This document shows, piece by piece, positions 1-7,033 of a stretch of 16,415 nucleotides of DNA; position 1 is the stretch's first letter, and each line of letters starts with the position of its first letter. Under the pieces are notes generated by a model. That model was not told the origin of the DNA. It searched no databases and worked only from the letters and a program-made list of their open reading frames with translations. The DNA is from UBA1367 sp040268355. Lineage in GTDB: Bacteria; Actinomycetota; Coriobacteriia; Coriobacteriales; Atopobiaceae. Where the stretch lies: the NCBI GenBank assembly GCA_040268355.1, contig JAWRIT010000067.1, positions 1 through 16,415 on the forward strand. Reading direction: 5' to 3'. The position numbers and the translations under genes were made by a program.

Positions 1-17
1 GTGGCTTCTGTGGGGTG

Positions 18-46
18 TTGCGGGACGCTCGCGGCGGGGCTATAGT
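18..46 (+). promoter_or_regulatory. Candidate promoter of the pyr operon
   Basis: A -35-like TTGCGG (18-23) and a -10-like TATAGT (41-46) are separated by exactly 17 bases. The expected start of transcription, about seven bases downstream, falls at about 53, right at the first base of the PyrR-type stem-loop. The leader RNA would therefore begin with the binding structure. This is a consensus match read by eye. The good fit of both boxes and the tight placement before the leader structure support it. Confidence 0.6.
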
Positions 47-53
47 GAATGCG

Positions 54-86
54 ACCTTTAAGCACGGTACGGGATACCGGCAAGGT
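54..86 (+). promoter_or_regulatory. PyrR-binding RNA stem-loop (anti-antiterminator)
   Basis: The RNA can fold as a lower stem ACCTT (54-58) with AAGGT (82-86), a one-sided internal loop TAA (59-61), GC (62-63) with GC (80-81), a bulged A64, and an upper stem CGGTA (65-69) with TACCG (75-79) capped by loop CGGGA (70-74). This architecture, with a 5'-side internal bulge and a purine-rich loop, is that of the PyrR binding loops known from Bacillus and other Gram-positive pyr leaders. The loop is one base shorter than the usual CNGNGA-type hexaloop. PyrR bound to UMP would stabilise it. Confidence 0.65.
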
Positions 87-128
87 GACGACACATAGAA
101 TCGACGCTGACCTTGAGTCTCCTTCTGG
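77..128 (+). promoter_or_regulatory. Candidate antiterminator pairing of the pyr leader
   Basis: An alternative fold pairs CC (77-78) with GG (127-128), AAGG (82-85) with CCTT (121-124), and GAC (87-89) with GTC (117-119), with a T86/T120 mismatch. It cannot coexist with the PyrR stem-loop, because it uses bases 77-86. It also competes with the 5' arm (119-125) that covers the pyrR ribosome binding site and with the base of the terminator stem. A second competing pairing is CAAGG T (81-86) with ACCTTG (110-115). The logic fits PyrR control, but the pairing is imperfect and was found by eye. Confidence 0.4.
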
Positions 129-175
129 ACGCCCCTGCCGCGCTTGGCGGAATGGGCGTCTTTTTTCGGAAGGAG
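119..175 (+). terminator. pyr leader attenuator: intrinsic terminator nested in an SD-masking hairpin
   Basis: The stem GACGCCC (128-134) with GGGCGTC (154-160) has an inner CCGC/GCGG helix (138-141/147-150) and is followed by six T (161-166), a typical intrinsic terminator ending 14 bases before pyrR. Outside it, CTCCTTC (119-125) is exactly complementary to GAAGGAG (169-175), which contains the pyrR Shine-Dalgarno sequence AAGGAG (170-175). The same hairpin could therefore stop transcription. In any read-through RNA, it could also hide the ribosome binding site. Confidence 0.7.
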
Positions 176-179
176 TGGC

Positions 180-746
180 ATGGACCAGACCAGTCTCAAG
201 GCGGTCATCATGGACGGCGCGGCGATGGATCGCGCCCTCACCCGCATCGCTCACGAGATCATCGAGCACAACGAGGGTGCCCGGGGGATCGCGCTGGTGG
301 GGGTGCTCAGACGTGGGGTTCCCATCGCGGCGCGGCTCGCCGACAAGATCGAGGCCATCGAGGGCGTGCGTCCCAAGATCGGTAAGCTCGACATCAGCTT
401 CTACCGCGACGACCTCTCCCGTCACATCGCGCCGGTCGTACAGGCCACCGACATCCTGTTTCCCACCGACGACGTGGACATCGTCCTGGTCGATGACGTG
501 CTCTACACGGGACGCACCGTCCGTGCGGCGCTCGACGCGCTCATGGACCTCGGTCGGCCCAAGAGCGTGCAGCTGGCCGTCATCGTCGACCGCGGCCACC
601 GCGAGCTGCCCATCCGCGCCGACTACGTCGGCAAGAACGTCCCGTCGGCACGCGACGAGGACGTGCGCGTGAGCGTCACCCCGCTCGACGAGAAGGACTC
701 GGTCGAGATCTGGGGCATCGATCGAGGCGTTGGAGGTGCCAACTAA
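180..746 (+). CDS. pyrR: Bifunctional pyr operon regulator PyrR / uracil phosphoribosyltransferase
   Basis: PyrR is an RNA-binding regulator of pyrimidine genes that senses UMP/UTP against PRPP, and it often keeps uracil phosphoribosyltransferase activity. The 188-residue product matches the usual size. The type I phosphoribosyltransferase PRPP loop is VDDVLYTGRT (about 104-113), preceded by a beta strand. The PyrR-typical segment VDRGHRELPIRADYVGKNVPS-like lies at about 137-156. I chose ATG 180 because AAGGAG (170-175) precedes it. An in-frame ATG at 144 lies inside the terminator hairpin and has no suitable binding site. The gene is first in the operon, behind its own presumed target RNA, which suggests feedback control of the whole cluster. 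Whether enzymatic activity is retained cannot be told from sequence alone. Confidence 0.95.
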   Translation: MDQTSLKAVIMDGAAMDRALTRIAHEIIEHNEGARGIALVGVLRRGVPIAARLADKIEAIEGVRPKIGKLDISFYRDDLSRHIAPVVQATDILFPTDDVDIVLVDDVLYTGRTVRAALDALMDLGRPKSVQLAVIVDRGHRELPIRADYVGKNVPSARDEDVRVSVTPLDEKDSVEIWGIDRGVGGAN

Positions 747-747
747 C

Positions 748-1671
748 ATGCTGTCCGTCAAACATCTCATCGACACGACGAGCCTCACGGCCGACGACAT
801 CACCCAGATCCTCGACACGGCCAAGTCGTTCGATCCCATCATCAACGGCCGCACCATCAAGAAGGTTCCCGCACTGCGCGGCCGTACCATCGTGAACCTC
901 TTCCTCGAGCCCTCCACCCGCACCCTGAAGAGCTTCGAGCTGGCCGAGAAGCGCCTTTCCGCCGACTCCATCTCCATGGGTGGCGCGACCTCGTCGGTCG
1001 TCAAGGGGGAGAGCCTGGCGGACACCATCCAGACGATCGACGCCATGAACGTTGACATGTTCGTCGTTCGCGCCCGGCTTGCCGGCACCCCCCAGAAGAT
1101 CACCGAGAACACCGACGCGATCGTCATCAACGGCGGCGACGGCAAGCACCAGCACCCCACCCAGGCCATGCTCGACCTCTACACCATCCGCGAGCACTTC
1201 GGGCATCTCGACGGGCTCAAGGTCGCCATCGTCGGCGACCTCGCGCACAGTCGCGTGTGCGGCTCGCTGGCCCCAGCGCTCAGGACCATGGGCGCCGAGG
1301 TCACCCTCGTGGCGCCCCCGACCTACCAGGTGAGCGACGCGTCATGGTTCGGCTGCACCCAGACCAACCATCTCGACGACGTCATCGAGGACATGGACGT
1401 GGTGTACACGCTGCGCGTCCAGCTCGAGCGCATGGAGGGAGCGGCCATTCCGTCGCAGCGCGAGTACAACCGGCTCTACGGCCTCTCGCTCGAGCGCGAG
1501 GCGCGCATGAAGGACAACGCCATCATCTGCCACCCTGGTCCCATGAACCGCGGCATGGAGATCGACGCCGAGGTCGCCGACTGCGCGCGCTCGAGGATTC
1601 TTGACCAGGTCAATGCTGGCGTGCTCACCCGCATGGCCGAGATGTACCTGCTGATGGGAGGCGAGGAGTAA
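748..1671 (+). CDS. pyrB: Aspartate carbamoyltransferase catalytic chain
   Basis: This enzyme condenses carbamoyl phosphate with aspartate to N-carbamoyl-aspartate, the first committed step of pyrimidine synthesis. At 307 residues it has the usual catalytic-chain length. The carbamoyl-phosphate signature FLEPSTRT is at 52-59, the incoming loop lysine is in VVKGES (K86), HPTQ is at 136-139, the aspartate-binding RVQLER at 223-228, and HPGPMNRG at 262-269. The start ATG 748 has GGAGG (732-736) upstream; a TTG at 730 would overlap that site and is less likely. pyrR ends one base before this ATG, and the stop overlaps the pyrC ATG by one base (TAATG). No regulatory chain gene (pyrI) is seen, so control probably lies with PyrR. 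Confidence 0.97.
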   Translation: MLSVKHLIDTTSLTADDITQILDTAKSFDPIINGRTIKKVPALRGRTIVNLFLEPSTRTLKSFELAEKRLSADSISMGGATSSVVKGESLADTIQTIDAMNVDMFVVRARLAGTPQKITENTDAIVINGGDGKHQHPTQAMLDLYTIREHFGHLDGLKVAIVGDLAHSRVCGSLAPALRTMGAEVTLVAPPTYQVSDASWFGCTQTNHLDDVIEDMDVVYTLRVQLERMEGAAIPSQREYNRLYGLSLEREARMKDNAIICHPGPMNRGMEIDAEVADCARSRILDQVNAGVLTRMAEMYLLMGGEE

Positions 1672-2963
1672 TGGCGTATCTGATCAAGGGAGCCCACGCG
1701 GTCGACCCGCAGGTCGGTCTGGACGAGGTCTGCGACGTGCTCGTTGAGGGCACCCGTGTCACACAGGTCGCCCCGACCATAGAGGTGGGAAAGGACGTCG
1801 AGCTCATCGATGGCGCGGGCAAGTACCTCGTGCCTGGCCTGGTGGACATGCACGTGCACTTCCGTGACCCCGGCTTCGAATACAAGGAGACCATCGCCTC
1901 CGGCTCGCGCGCGGCGGCCCACGGCGGCTTCACTGACGTCGCCACCATGCCCAACACCGACCCGGTGACCGACACCGGCGCCGAGATTCGCTACCAGATC
2001 GATTGCGCCCGTGCCGCCGGGCTGGTGCACGTGCGGCCGATCGGCGCGCTCACGCGGGGGGAGAAGGGCGAGGCGCTCGCCGAGATCGGCGACATGGTGA
2101 TGGAGGGCGCGGCCGCCTTCTCCGACGACGGGCACGGCGTGCAGGATGCGGGGATGATGAAGACCTGCATGGCCTACGTGAGCCAGTTCGACCGCGTGGT
2201 GTGCGCGCACTGCGAGGACGAGAGCCTGTCCAAAAACGGGGTCATCAACTCCGGGCGCGCCGCGACGCGCCTCGGCATGTTCGGGTGGCCCGCCCTCGGC
2301 GAGGAGATCGAGATCTGGCGCGACATCGAGCTCTGCCGCATGACGGGCTGCGCGCTGCACATCTGCCACATCTCGACGGCCAAGGGCCTCGAGATGGTCA
2401 AGGCGGCCAAGGCGGAGGGCCTGCCGGTCACCTGCGAGGTGACGCCGCACCACCTGTTCCTCTGCGACGAGGACATCACCGACACCTACAACACCAACCT
2501 CAAGATGAACCCGCCGCTGCGCACGGCCAAAGACGCCGCCGCGCTGCGCGAGGGCATCCTGGACGGCTCGATCGACTGCCTCGTCACCGACCATGCCCCG
2601 CACGCCCGACACGAGAAGGACTGCGAGTGGGAGATCGCCTTCTTTGGCACGACCGGGTTGGAGACCTCGCTTCCGCTCATGCTCACCAAGCTCGTCTCGA
2701 CGGGAAAGATGAGCTGGGCCCGCCTGGTCGAGGTCATGGCCGTGAACCCGCGCCAGCTGCTGCGTTGCGAGCCTGTCAGCATTGCGGCCGGCTCGCAGGC
2801 CGACCTCACCCTCATCGACCCCACGCGCGCGTTCGAGGTCGAAGAGGGCTTCTTCCAGAGCAAGTCCAAGAACTCCGCCTTTTTGGGCGAGCGGCTCGAA
2901 GGCGCCGCGACCGACGTGCTCATGGCGGGCAAACGCACGCTCGCCGACGGCGTCGTGGCGTAG
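1671..2963 (+). CDS. pyrC: Dihydroorotase (class I)
   Basis: It reversibly cyclises N-carbamoyl-aspartate to dihydroorotate using a metal centre of the amidohydrolase superfamily. The 430-residue length fits the class I (multi-domain type) enzymes rather than the roughly 345-residue E. coli type. Visible motifs are the metal-binding HVH in DMHVHFRDPG (H61, H63), MPNTDP (93-98), FSDDG (150-154) where class I enzymes use an aspartate as metal bridge, H180 in AHCED, H233 in CHISTAKG, PHH (259-261), and the catalytic TDHAPH (306-311, D307). The start codon overlaps the pyrB stop by one base, with GGGAGG (1656-1661) nine bases upstream, so translational coupling is likely. All catalytic residues appear intact. 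Confidence 0.97.
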   Translation: MAYLIKGAHAVDPQVGLDEVCDVLVEGTRVTQVAPTIEVGKDVELIDGAGKYLVPGLVDMHVHFRDPGFEYKETIASGSRAAAHGGFTDVATMPNTDPVTDTGAEIRYQIDCARAAGLVHVRPIGALTRGEKGEALAEIGDMVMEGAAAFSDDGHGVQDAGMMKTCMAYVSQFDRVVCAHCEDESLSKNGVINSGRAATRLGMFGWPALGEEIEIWRDIELCRMTGCALHICHISTAKGLEMVKAAKAEGLPVTCEVTPHHLFLCDEDITDTYNTNLKMNPPLRTAKDAAALREGILDGSIDCLVTDHAPHARHEKDCEWEIAFFGTTGLETSLPLMLTKLVSTGKMSWARLVEVMAVNPRQLLRCEPVSIAAGSQADLTLIDPTRAFEVEEGFFQSKSKNSAFLGERLEGAATDVLMAGKRTLADGVVA

Positions 2964-2989
2964 TCGGCCCAGCCGGCCCGCACGTTCTC

Positions 2990-3019
2990 GCCCCTGGTCG
3001 CGTTGCGGTGGCCAGGGGC
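2990..3019 (+). terminator. Hairpin after pyrC, no T-run
   Basis: GCCCCTGG (2990-2997) pairs perfectly with CCAGGGGC (3012-3019), leaving a 14-base loop that holds a small CGC/GCG helix. No run of T follows, so it is not a standard intrinsic terminator. It may slow polymerase, protect the upstream mRNA end or help a Rho-dependent stop. It also overlaps the candidate -35 box for the next gene, so it could act at the DNA or RNA level. Confidence 0.25.
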
Positions 3020-3032
3020 CATCGGCTACGAT
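3003..3032 (+). promoter_or_regulatory. Candidate promoter of the MATE gene
   Basis: TTGCGG (3003-3008), the same -35-like hexamer as before pyrR, is followed after 18 bases by TACGAT (3027-3032). Transcription would start near 3039, just before the ribosome binding site (3046-3053) of the gene at 3057. The 93-base gap after pyrC is the longest in the pyr run, which fits an internal promoter. The match is by eye only. Confidence 0.35.
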
Positions 3033-3056
3033 GGGGAGCCGCACGAAAGGTGGTTC

Positions 3057-4457
3057 ATGAGCGAGACAGACGACCCGAAGCGACTCTTCGGGTCCACCCC
3101 CATTCCCCAGCTGTTCCTGACCGCCGCGCTGCCTGGCGCGGTGGGCATGCTCGTCTCCTCCATCTATGGGACCATGGACGGCATCCTCGTGGGCAACTTC
3201 GTGGGGGAGACGCCCTTCGCGGCCATCAATCTCGCCATGCCCTTCGTCATCGTGCTCTTCGCCTTTGGAGACCTCATCGGCGTCGGGTCGTCGGTGCCCA
3301 TCTCCATCGCGCTCGGCGAAGGACGCGACGACGACGCGAACAACATCTTCACCTGCTCGTGCGTGGCAAACGTCATAGCTGGGGCGGTGCTCGGGATCCT
3401 GTTGTGGGTCCTTGCGCCACCGATCTTCCGTCTTATGGGCGCCACCGGCGAGCTCGCCGACCTGGCGATCATCTACCTGCGCGTCTACGCCGCCTTCGCG
3501 CCCTTCACCACCATCGCCTATGCGCTCGACAACTACCTGCGCATCTCGGGTCGAATCAAGCGGAGCCTCGCCGCAAGCACCTTCATGGCGCTGTTTGGCG
3601 CCGCCCTCGAGTTCGTGCTGCTGGGTCCTTTGGGGATGGGGGTGGGGGCGGCCGCGCTCTCCTACAGCCTGGCGATGGTGTGCGCCGTGCTCATCGCCCT
3701 CTGGCCCTTCCTTGGGGGGACCCTGCAGCTGCGTTTCGTGACCCCGCGCCCCTCGCTGGACATCGCCTGGGAGGTCTTCCGCTGCGGCGTCTCGACCTTC
3801 CTCGACAACATTGCGGGGCGCATCACCTCGGTCGTCATGAACGTGGCGTTGCTCGCGATGGGCGGACAGGACGGCGTCGCGATCTTTGGCGTCGCCATGT
3901 TCACCGAAGGCATCATCGTGTCGATCATCTATGGGACGCTCGACGCGCTCCAGCCGGCGGTGGGATACAACTGGGGGGCACGCGACTATCGGCGCGTCAA
4001 GCGGCTGGAGCAGTGGTGCTTTGGCGCGGTCGCCGGCATTAGCGTGCTCTACCTGGCGCTCTTGATGGCGTTCCCGGAGCCGGTGACCGTGCTGTTCGTT
4101 CCGGGCGCCTCTAGGGCGTTCCTTGCCGAGGCAACGCGCGCCCTGCGCCTGTTCGCCCTGGCGTACGCGCTGCGCTGGTTCACCTTTGGCGTTCAGTCGT
4201 TCCTCGTCAACGTGGGCGAGGTCGTTCCCGCGACGGCGATGTCGATAGGCATGACACTGGTCTTTCCGCTCGTGCTCGTGTGGGCGCTCTCTCCACTGGG
4301 GCTGACGGGACTTTGGTTGGTGAGCGCGGCCAACGCGGTGCTGAGCTCCCTTCTGGGCATCGCGCTGCTCCTCAGGCTGCGGGAGAAGGTGCGCCTTCTG
4401 GCGCGGTCAGGACAGACGGACGGGCTTCGCGGCGCCGCGAGCGCAATGACCCGTTAG
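3057..4457 (+). CDS. MATE-family multidrug/cation efflux transporter (MepA-like)
   Basis: This is a 466-residue polytopic membrane protein with two homologous MatE halves (about 16-180 and 235-400) and about twelve hydrophobic segments, the normal size for the family. The N-terminal half shows the MepA-type signature region with IYGTMDGILVGNFVG (about 36-50), an AFGDLIGVGSS segment (69-79) and ALGEGRDDDA (85-94). The second half shows QPAVGYNWGARDYRRVKR (299-316), the typical repeat-two motif. MATE proteins export cationic drugs, metabolites or flavins using Na+ or H+ gradients; the substrate here is unknown. ATG 3057 was chosen because GAAAGGTGG (3045-3053) precedes it. It sits between pyrC and pyrK with a possible promoter of its own, so it may be a passenger or may export a pathway-related compound. 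Confidence 0.9.
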   Translation: MSETDDPKRLFGSTPIPQLFLTAALPGAVGMLVSSIYGTMDGILVGNFVGETPFAAINLAMPFVIVLFAFGDLIGVGSSVPISIALGEGRDDDANNIFTCSCVANVIAGAVLGILLWVLAPPIFRLMGATGELADLAIIYLRVYAAFAPFTTIAYALDNYLRISGRIKRSLAASTFMALFGAALEFVLLGPLGMGVGAAALSYSLAMVCAVLIALWPFLGGTLQLRFVTPRPSLDIAWEVFRCGVSTFLDNIAGRITSVVMNVALLAMGGQDGVAIFGVAMFTEGIIVSIIYGTLDALQPAVGYNWGARDYRRVKRLEQWCFGAVAGISVLYLALLMAFPEPVTVLFVPGASRAFLAEATRALRLFALAYALRWFTFGVQSFLVNVGEVVPATAMSIGMTLVFPLVLVWALSPLGLTGLWLVSAANAVLSSLLGIALLLRLREKVRLLARSGQTDGLRGAASAMTR

Positions 4458-4494
4458 ACGAGGGCCTATGACACGCCCTACGAAAGGAGGTCCG

Positions 4495-5319
4495 ATGGAG
4501 TCGCAGGATGTCACCCGGCACGAGTCGCAGGACGTCACCCAGCACGAGTTCGTCGTCGAGACGAACGAGCAGGTCGCACGCGACACCTGGCGCATGCGCA
4601 TCGCCTCGTCAATCGCACAGTCGCTCTCGCCTGGCCAGTTCATGAACATCTCGGTCCCCGGAGATCAGGCGCACCTCCTGCGTCTGCCGCTCTCGTTCTC
4701 CTTCGCCGACGCTGCGACCGGCATCGTCGAGCTGTCCTATGCCGTGGTGGGAGAGGGAACGCGGCGCCTCTCGCGCATGCGGCGGGGAGAGGCCTCAACC
4801 CTGCTGGGACCCTGCGGCGTTGGCTGGCGGCTGCCAGGTCGGCAGGGGAGGGCGCTCGTGGTGGCGGGCGGCATCGGCCTGCCGCCCATCGAGGCAGTCG
4901 GACGCATGCTCGCCGCGGCGGACGTGCCCTTCGACGCCGTCATCGGCGCCAAGACGGCAGCCTTGCTCGTAGACGACGCCCCGCAGCGGCTGCGCGCCCT
5001 GGCGACGGGGGGCTGCGAGGTCGTCACGTGCACCGATGACGGCACGCAGGGGAGAGGGGGCCTCGTGACCGGGCCGGTCGAGGAGCTTCTGGCCACGCGT
5101 CCCTACACGCAGGTCTACGCCTGCGGGCCGAATCCCATGATGGCGGCCGTCGCGGGCCTCGCGCGCGAGGCGGGCGTCAGCTGCCAGGTCTCGCTCGAGC
5201 GCATGATGGGCTGCGGGTTCGGCGCCTGCAGCTGCTGCAACGTCGCGCTGGCGACGGGGGGCTACGCCCTCTGCTGCCAGGACGGCCCCGTCTTCGATGC
5301 CGAGGAGGTGGCCTGGTGA
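4495..5319 (+). CDS. pyrK: Dihydroorotate dehydrogenase B, electron transfer subunit
   Basis: PyrK carries FAD and a [2Fe-2S] cluster and passes electrons from dihydroorotate, oxidised by PyrD, to NAD+. The 274-residue product shows the FAD-binding LPLSFSF (64-70, RPLS-like), the NAD-domain VVAGGIGLPP (122-131), the YACGPNPMM segment (208-216), and cluster cysteines C240, C245, C248 and C261 in MGCGFGACSCC and CCQDGPVF. Extra cysteines at 247 and 260 lie beside these. The start ATG 4495 follows a strong AAAGGAGG (4483-4490); an ATG at 4468 has no such site. Residues 2-17 are two copies of an eight-residue unit. A small hairpin (AGGGC 4461-4465, GCCCT 4475-4479) lies between the MATE gene and pyrK. 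The stop overlaps pyrD by four bases. Confidence 0.95.
   Translation: MESQDVTRHESQDVTQHEFVVETNEQVARDTWRMRIASSIAQSLSPGQFMNISVPGDQAHLLRLPLSFSFADAATGIVELSYAVVGEGTRRLSRMRRGEASTLLGPCGVGWRLPGRQGRALVVAGGIGLPPIEAVGRMLAAADVPFDAVIGAKTAALLVDDAPQRLRALATGGCEVVTCTDDGTQGRGGLVTGPVEELLATRPYTQVYACGPNPMMAAVAGLAREAGVSCQVSLERMMGCGFGACSCCNVALATGGYALCCQDGPVFDAEEVAW
4498..4545 (+). repeat. Tandem 24-bp duplication in the pyrK 5' coding region
   Basis: Bases 4498-4521 and 4522-4545 are tandem copies that match at 22 of 24 positions and encode ESQDVTRH followed by ESQDVTQH. The two differences are GAT/GAC (silent) and CGG/CAG (Arg to Gln). The copies lie immediately after the ATG, in a part of PyrK that is normally short, so they form a small N-terminal extension. 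The reading frame is preserved, which suggests a recent and tolerated in-frame duplication. Confidence 0.85.
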
Positions 5320-6242
5320 GCAAGGTGCGCATGGCCGTCGACCTCGGCGGCATAGCGATGAGAAACCCCCTCAACACGGCCTCGGGCACCTTCGGCACCG
5401 GCCAGCCGTTCGAGGGCTTCTATGACGTGGGCGCGACGTTCGGGGCGATCACCTGCAAGGGGGTCGCGGCCGAGCCGTGGGAGGGCAATCCCGCCCCACG
5501 GTTGGCGGAGCTGCCCTCGGCGATCATGAACTCGGTGGGGCTGCAGAATCCCGGCGTGCGTGAGTTCGTCAGGCGCTCCGGCAGCTACCTCTCGAGTCTC
5601 AGGGAGCGGGGCTGCCAGGTCATCTGCCAGGTGGCCGGGCACTCGCTCGACGAGTATCGCCGCGCCATGGAGCTCTTCGAGGAGCTGGCATCGTTTGCCT
5701 CGGGCTTCGAGATCAACATCTCCTGTCCCAACATCGCGGCGGGAGGGGCGGCTATGGGGGCCACGCCACATGCCGCCGCCGAGGTCATGAGCGCCGTCAG
5801 GCCGCTGACCGCACGACCCGTCATCGTGAAGATGGCCCCCCACGACGTGGCGGAGATCGGCCGTGCGCTGGAGGCGGCGGGCGCCGACGCGCTCTCCCTC
5901 ATCAACACCATCCCGGGCATGGCCATCGACGTCCGTACTCGCCGCAGCCGGCTCGCACGTCCCACGGCGGGCGTCTCCGGTCCCGCCATCCACGCGATCG
6001 CGGTACGCATGGTCTGGGAGTGCGCGCAGGCCGTCTCGATCCCGCTGTGCGGTATCGGGGGCGTCGCCTCGGGCGAGGACGCCGCCGAGATGATCCTCGC
6101 CGGCGCGACGGCGGTGTCCGTCGGCACGGCGAACCTGTACGATCCCACCTGCGCCCCCCGCATCGTCGCCGAGCTTGAGAGCTGGGCCGCCGAGCAGGGC
6201 GTCCGTGACATCAACGAGCTGATTGGAGCCTTCGAATGCTGA
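5316..6242 (+). CDS. pyrD: Dihydroorotate dehydrogenase B (NAD+), catalytic subunit
   Basis: This FMN-containing TIM-barrel enzyme oxidises dihydroorotate to orotate. The catalytic base is cysteine (C137 in NISCPN, 134-139), the mark of cytosolic class 1 enzymes rather than the membrane class 2. The pyrK neighbour makes it the NAD-linked class 1B. Other landmarks are NPLNTASGTFG (17-27), the lysine K48 in TCKG, NSVGLQNPG (72-80), VKMAPH (171-176), SGPAI (221-225) and the phosphate-binding CGIGGVASGEDAAE (245-258). After NISCPN the residues are IAAGG, where I recall a lysine in relatives; this may be ordinary variation. The start is GTG 5316, overlapping the pyrK stop (GTGA) with GAGGAGG (5302-5308) upstream. 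At 308 residues its length is normal. Confidence 0.96.
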   Translation: MSKVRMAVDLGGIAMRNPLNTASGTFGTGQPFEGFYDVGATFGAITCKGVAAEPWEGNPAPRLAELPSAIMNSVGLQNPGVREFVRRSGSYLSSLRERGCQVICQVAGHSLDEYRRAMELFEELASFASGFEINISCPNIAAGGAAMGATPHAAAEVMSAVRPLTARPVIVKMAPHDVAEIGRALEAAGADALSLINTIPGMAIDVRTRRSRLARPTAGVSGPAIHAIAVRMVWECAQAVSIPLCGIGGVASGEDAAEMILAGATAVSVGTANLYDPTCAPRIVAELESWAAEQGVRDINELIGAFEC

Positions 6243-6961
6243 GCGAACACGACGCGCGCGACACCATCATCGTCGCCCTTGACTGCGACCGACGGCGTGC
6301 CCTCGAGCTGGCCGACCTGCTCTCGGGCAGGGCGGGATGGGTCAAGGTCGGCATGACGCTGTTCTATCGATACGGCCCCGCCATCGTCGACGAGATGCGC
6401 GACCGGAACCTGCGCGTGTTTCTGGACCTCAAGCTCCACGACATTCCCTTCCAGATCCGTGGCGCGGCCTTCTCCGCGTCGCTCTCCGGCGCCGACCTCC
6501 TCTCCATCCATGCCTTGGGAGGCGCCCAGATGATCGCGGAGGGCCGTGCGGGCGTCGAAGATGCCGTCGAGCGACGAGGAGGGGAGCGGACCAAGCTCCT
6601 TGCCATCTCGGTGCTGACGAGCATGGACCAGCAGGCACTGGCCTCCATCGGCGTCACCGAGCCTCTTGAGCGGGAGGTGTCGCGGCTGGCGAGCCTTGCC
6701 GTGGGCGCCGGCTCAGACGGGATCGTGTGCTCGCCCCAGGAGGCGGCGCAGATGCGCGAGCTGCTGGGGCCTGAGCCGCTCATCGTGTGTCCGGGCGTGC
6801 GCCCCGCCGGGGCCGACGTGGGGGACCAGCGGCGCGTGGCGACCCCGGCCGCGGCCGTGGCCGCGGGGGCGTCGAAGCTCGTCGTTGGCCGTCCGATCAC
6901 GCACGCCGCGGATCCCGTTCGCGCCTATGAGGACATACTGTCTGAGCTGACAAACTCATAA
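6236..6961 (+). CDS. pyrF: Orotidine 5'-phosphate decarboxylase
   Basis: It decarboxylates OMP to UMP, the last step of the pathway. The 241 residues match the short, type 1 (E. coli/B. subtilis) group. The catalytic network is visible as K37 in WVKVG and D64, K66, D69 in FLDLKLHDIP. Phosphate-binding elements are CPGVRP (185-190) and VVGRPIT (216-222). The ATG lies inside the end of pyrD with a seven-base overlap and a GGAG (6225-6228) upstream, so the two are probably translated together. The enzyme that makes OMP (PyrE) is not in this window and must be encoded elsewhere. I see no strong terminator directly after the stop. Confidence 0.96.
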   Translation: MLSEHDARDTIIVALDCDRRRALELADLLSGRAGWVKVGMTLFYRYGPAIVDEMRDRNLRVFLDLKLHDIPFQIRGAAFSASLSGADLLSIHALGGAQMIAEGRAGVEDAVERRGGERTKLLAISVLTSMDQQALASIGVTEPLEREVSRLASLAVGAGSDGIVCSPQEAAQMRELLGPEPLIVCPGVRPAGADVGDQRRVATPAAAVAAGASKLVVGRPITHAADPVRAYEDILSELTNS

Positions 6962-6996
6962 GGTGCGCTCCACCGCGGCGGCACAGATGGGGCATT

Positions 6997-7033
6997 TTGA
7001 CACCAACGCTACATAATTCTGTGCAAGTTGACA
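6997..7033 (+). repeat. Two TTGACA boxes 31 bp apart
   Basis: TTGACA occurs at 6997-7002 and again at 7028-7033, exactly 31 bp apart, about three DNA helix turns. Each is followed 10-11 bases later by an ATAAT- or ATTAT-type sequence (7013-7017 and 7045-7049), too close to be a -35/-10 pair. The copies may be protein binding sites or alternative -35 elements. Outside the boxes the similarity is weak. Confidence 0.35.

Noticed and set aside
144..179. Upstream in-frame start for pyrR
   Set aside because: It lies inside the terminator hairpin and would add residues absent from PyrR; ATG 180 has a proper Shine-Dalgarno.
1476..3044. Long antisense open frame (522 codons) opposite pyrC
   Set aside because: It lies opposite a gene with all dihydroorotase motifs; such frames are common opposite GC-rich genes because of third-position G/C bias. 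Its product is Arg/His/Val/Asp-rich with no recognisable domain.
2003..4042. Out-of-frame + strand open frame (679 codons) across pyrC and the MATE gene
   Set aside because: It crosses two well-supported genes in another frame and is mainly Arg/His/Gly/Ala, so it is an artefact of GC bias.
4461..4479. Hairpin between the MATE gene and pyrK as a terminator
   Set aside because: Only a 5-bp stem with no T-run, directly before a strong ribosome site; more likely neutral.
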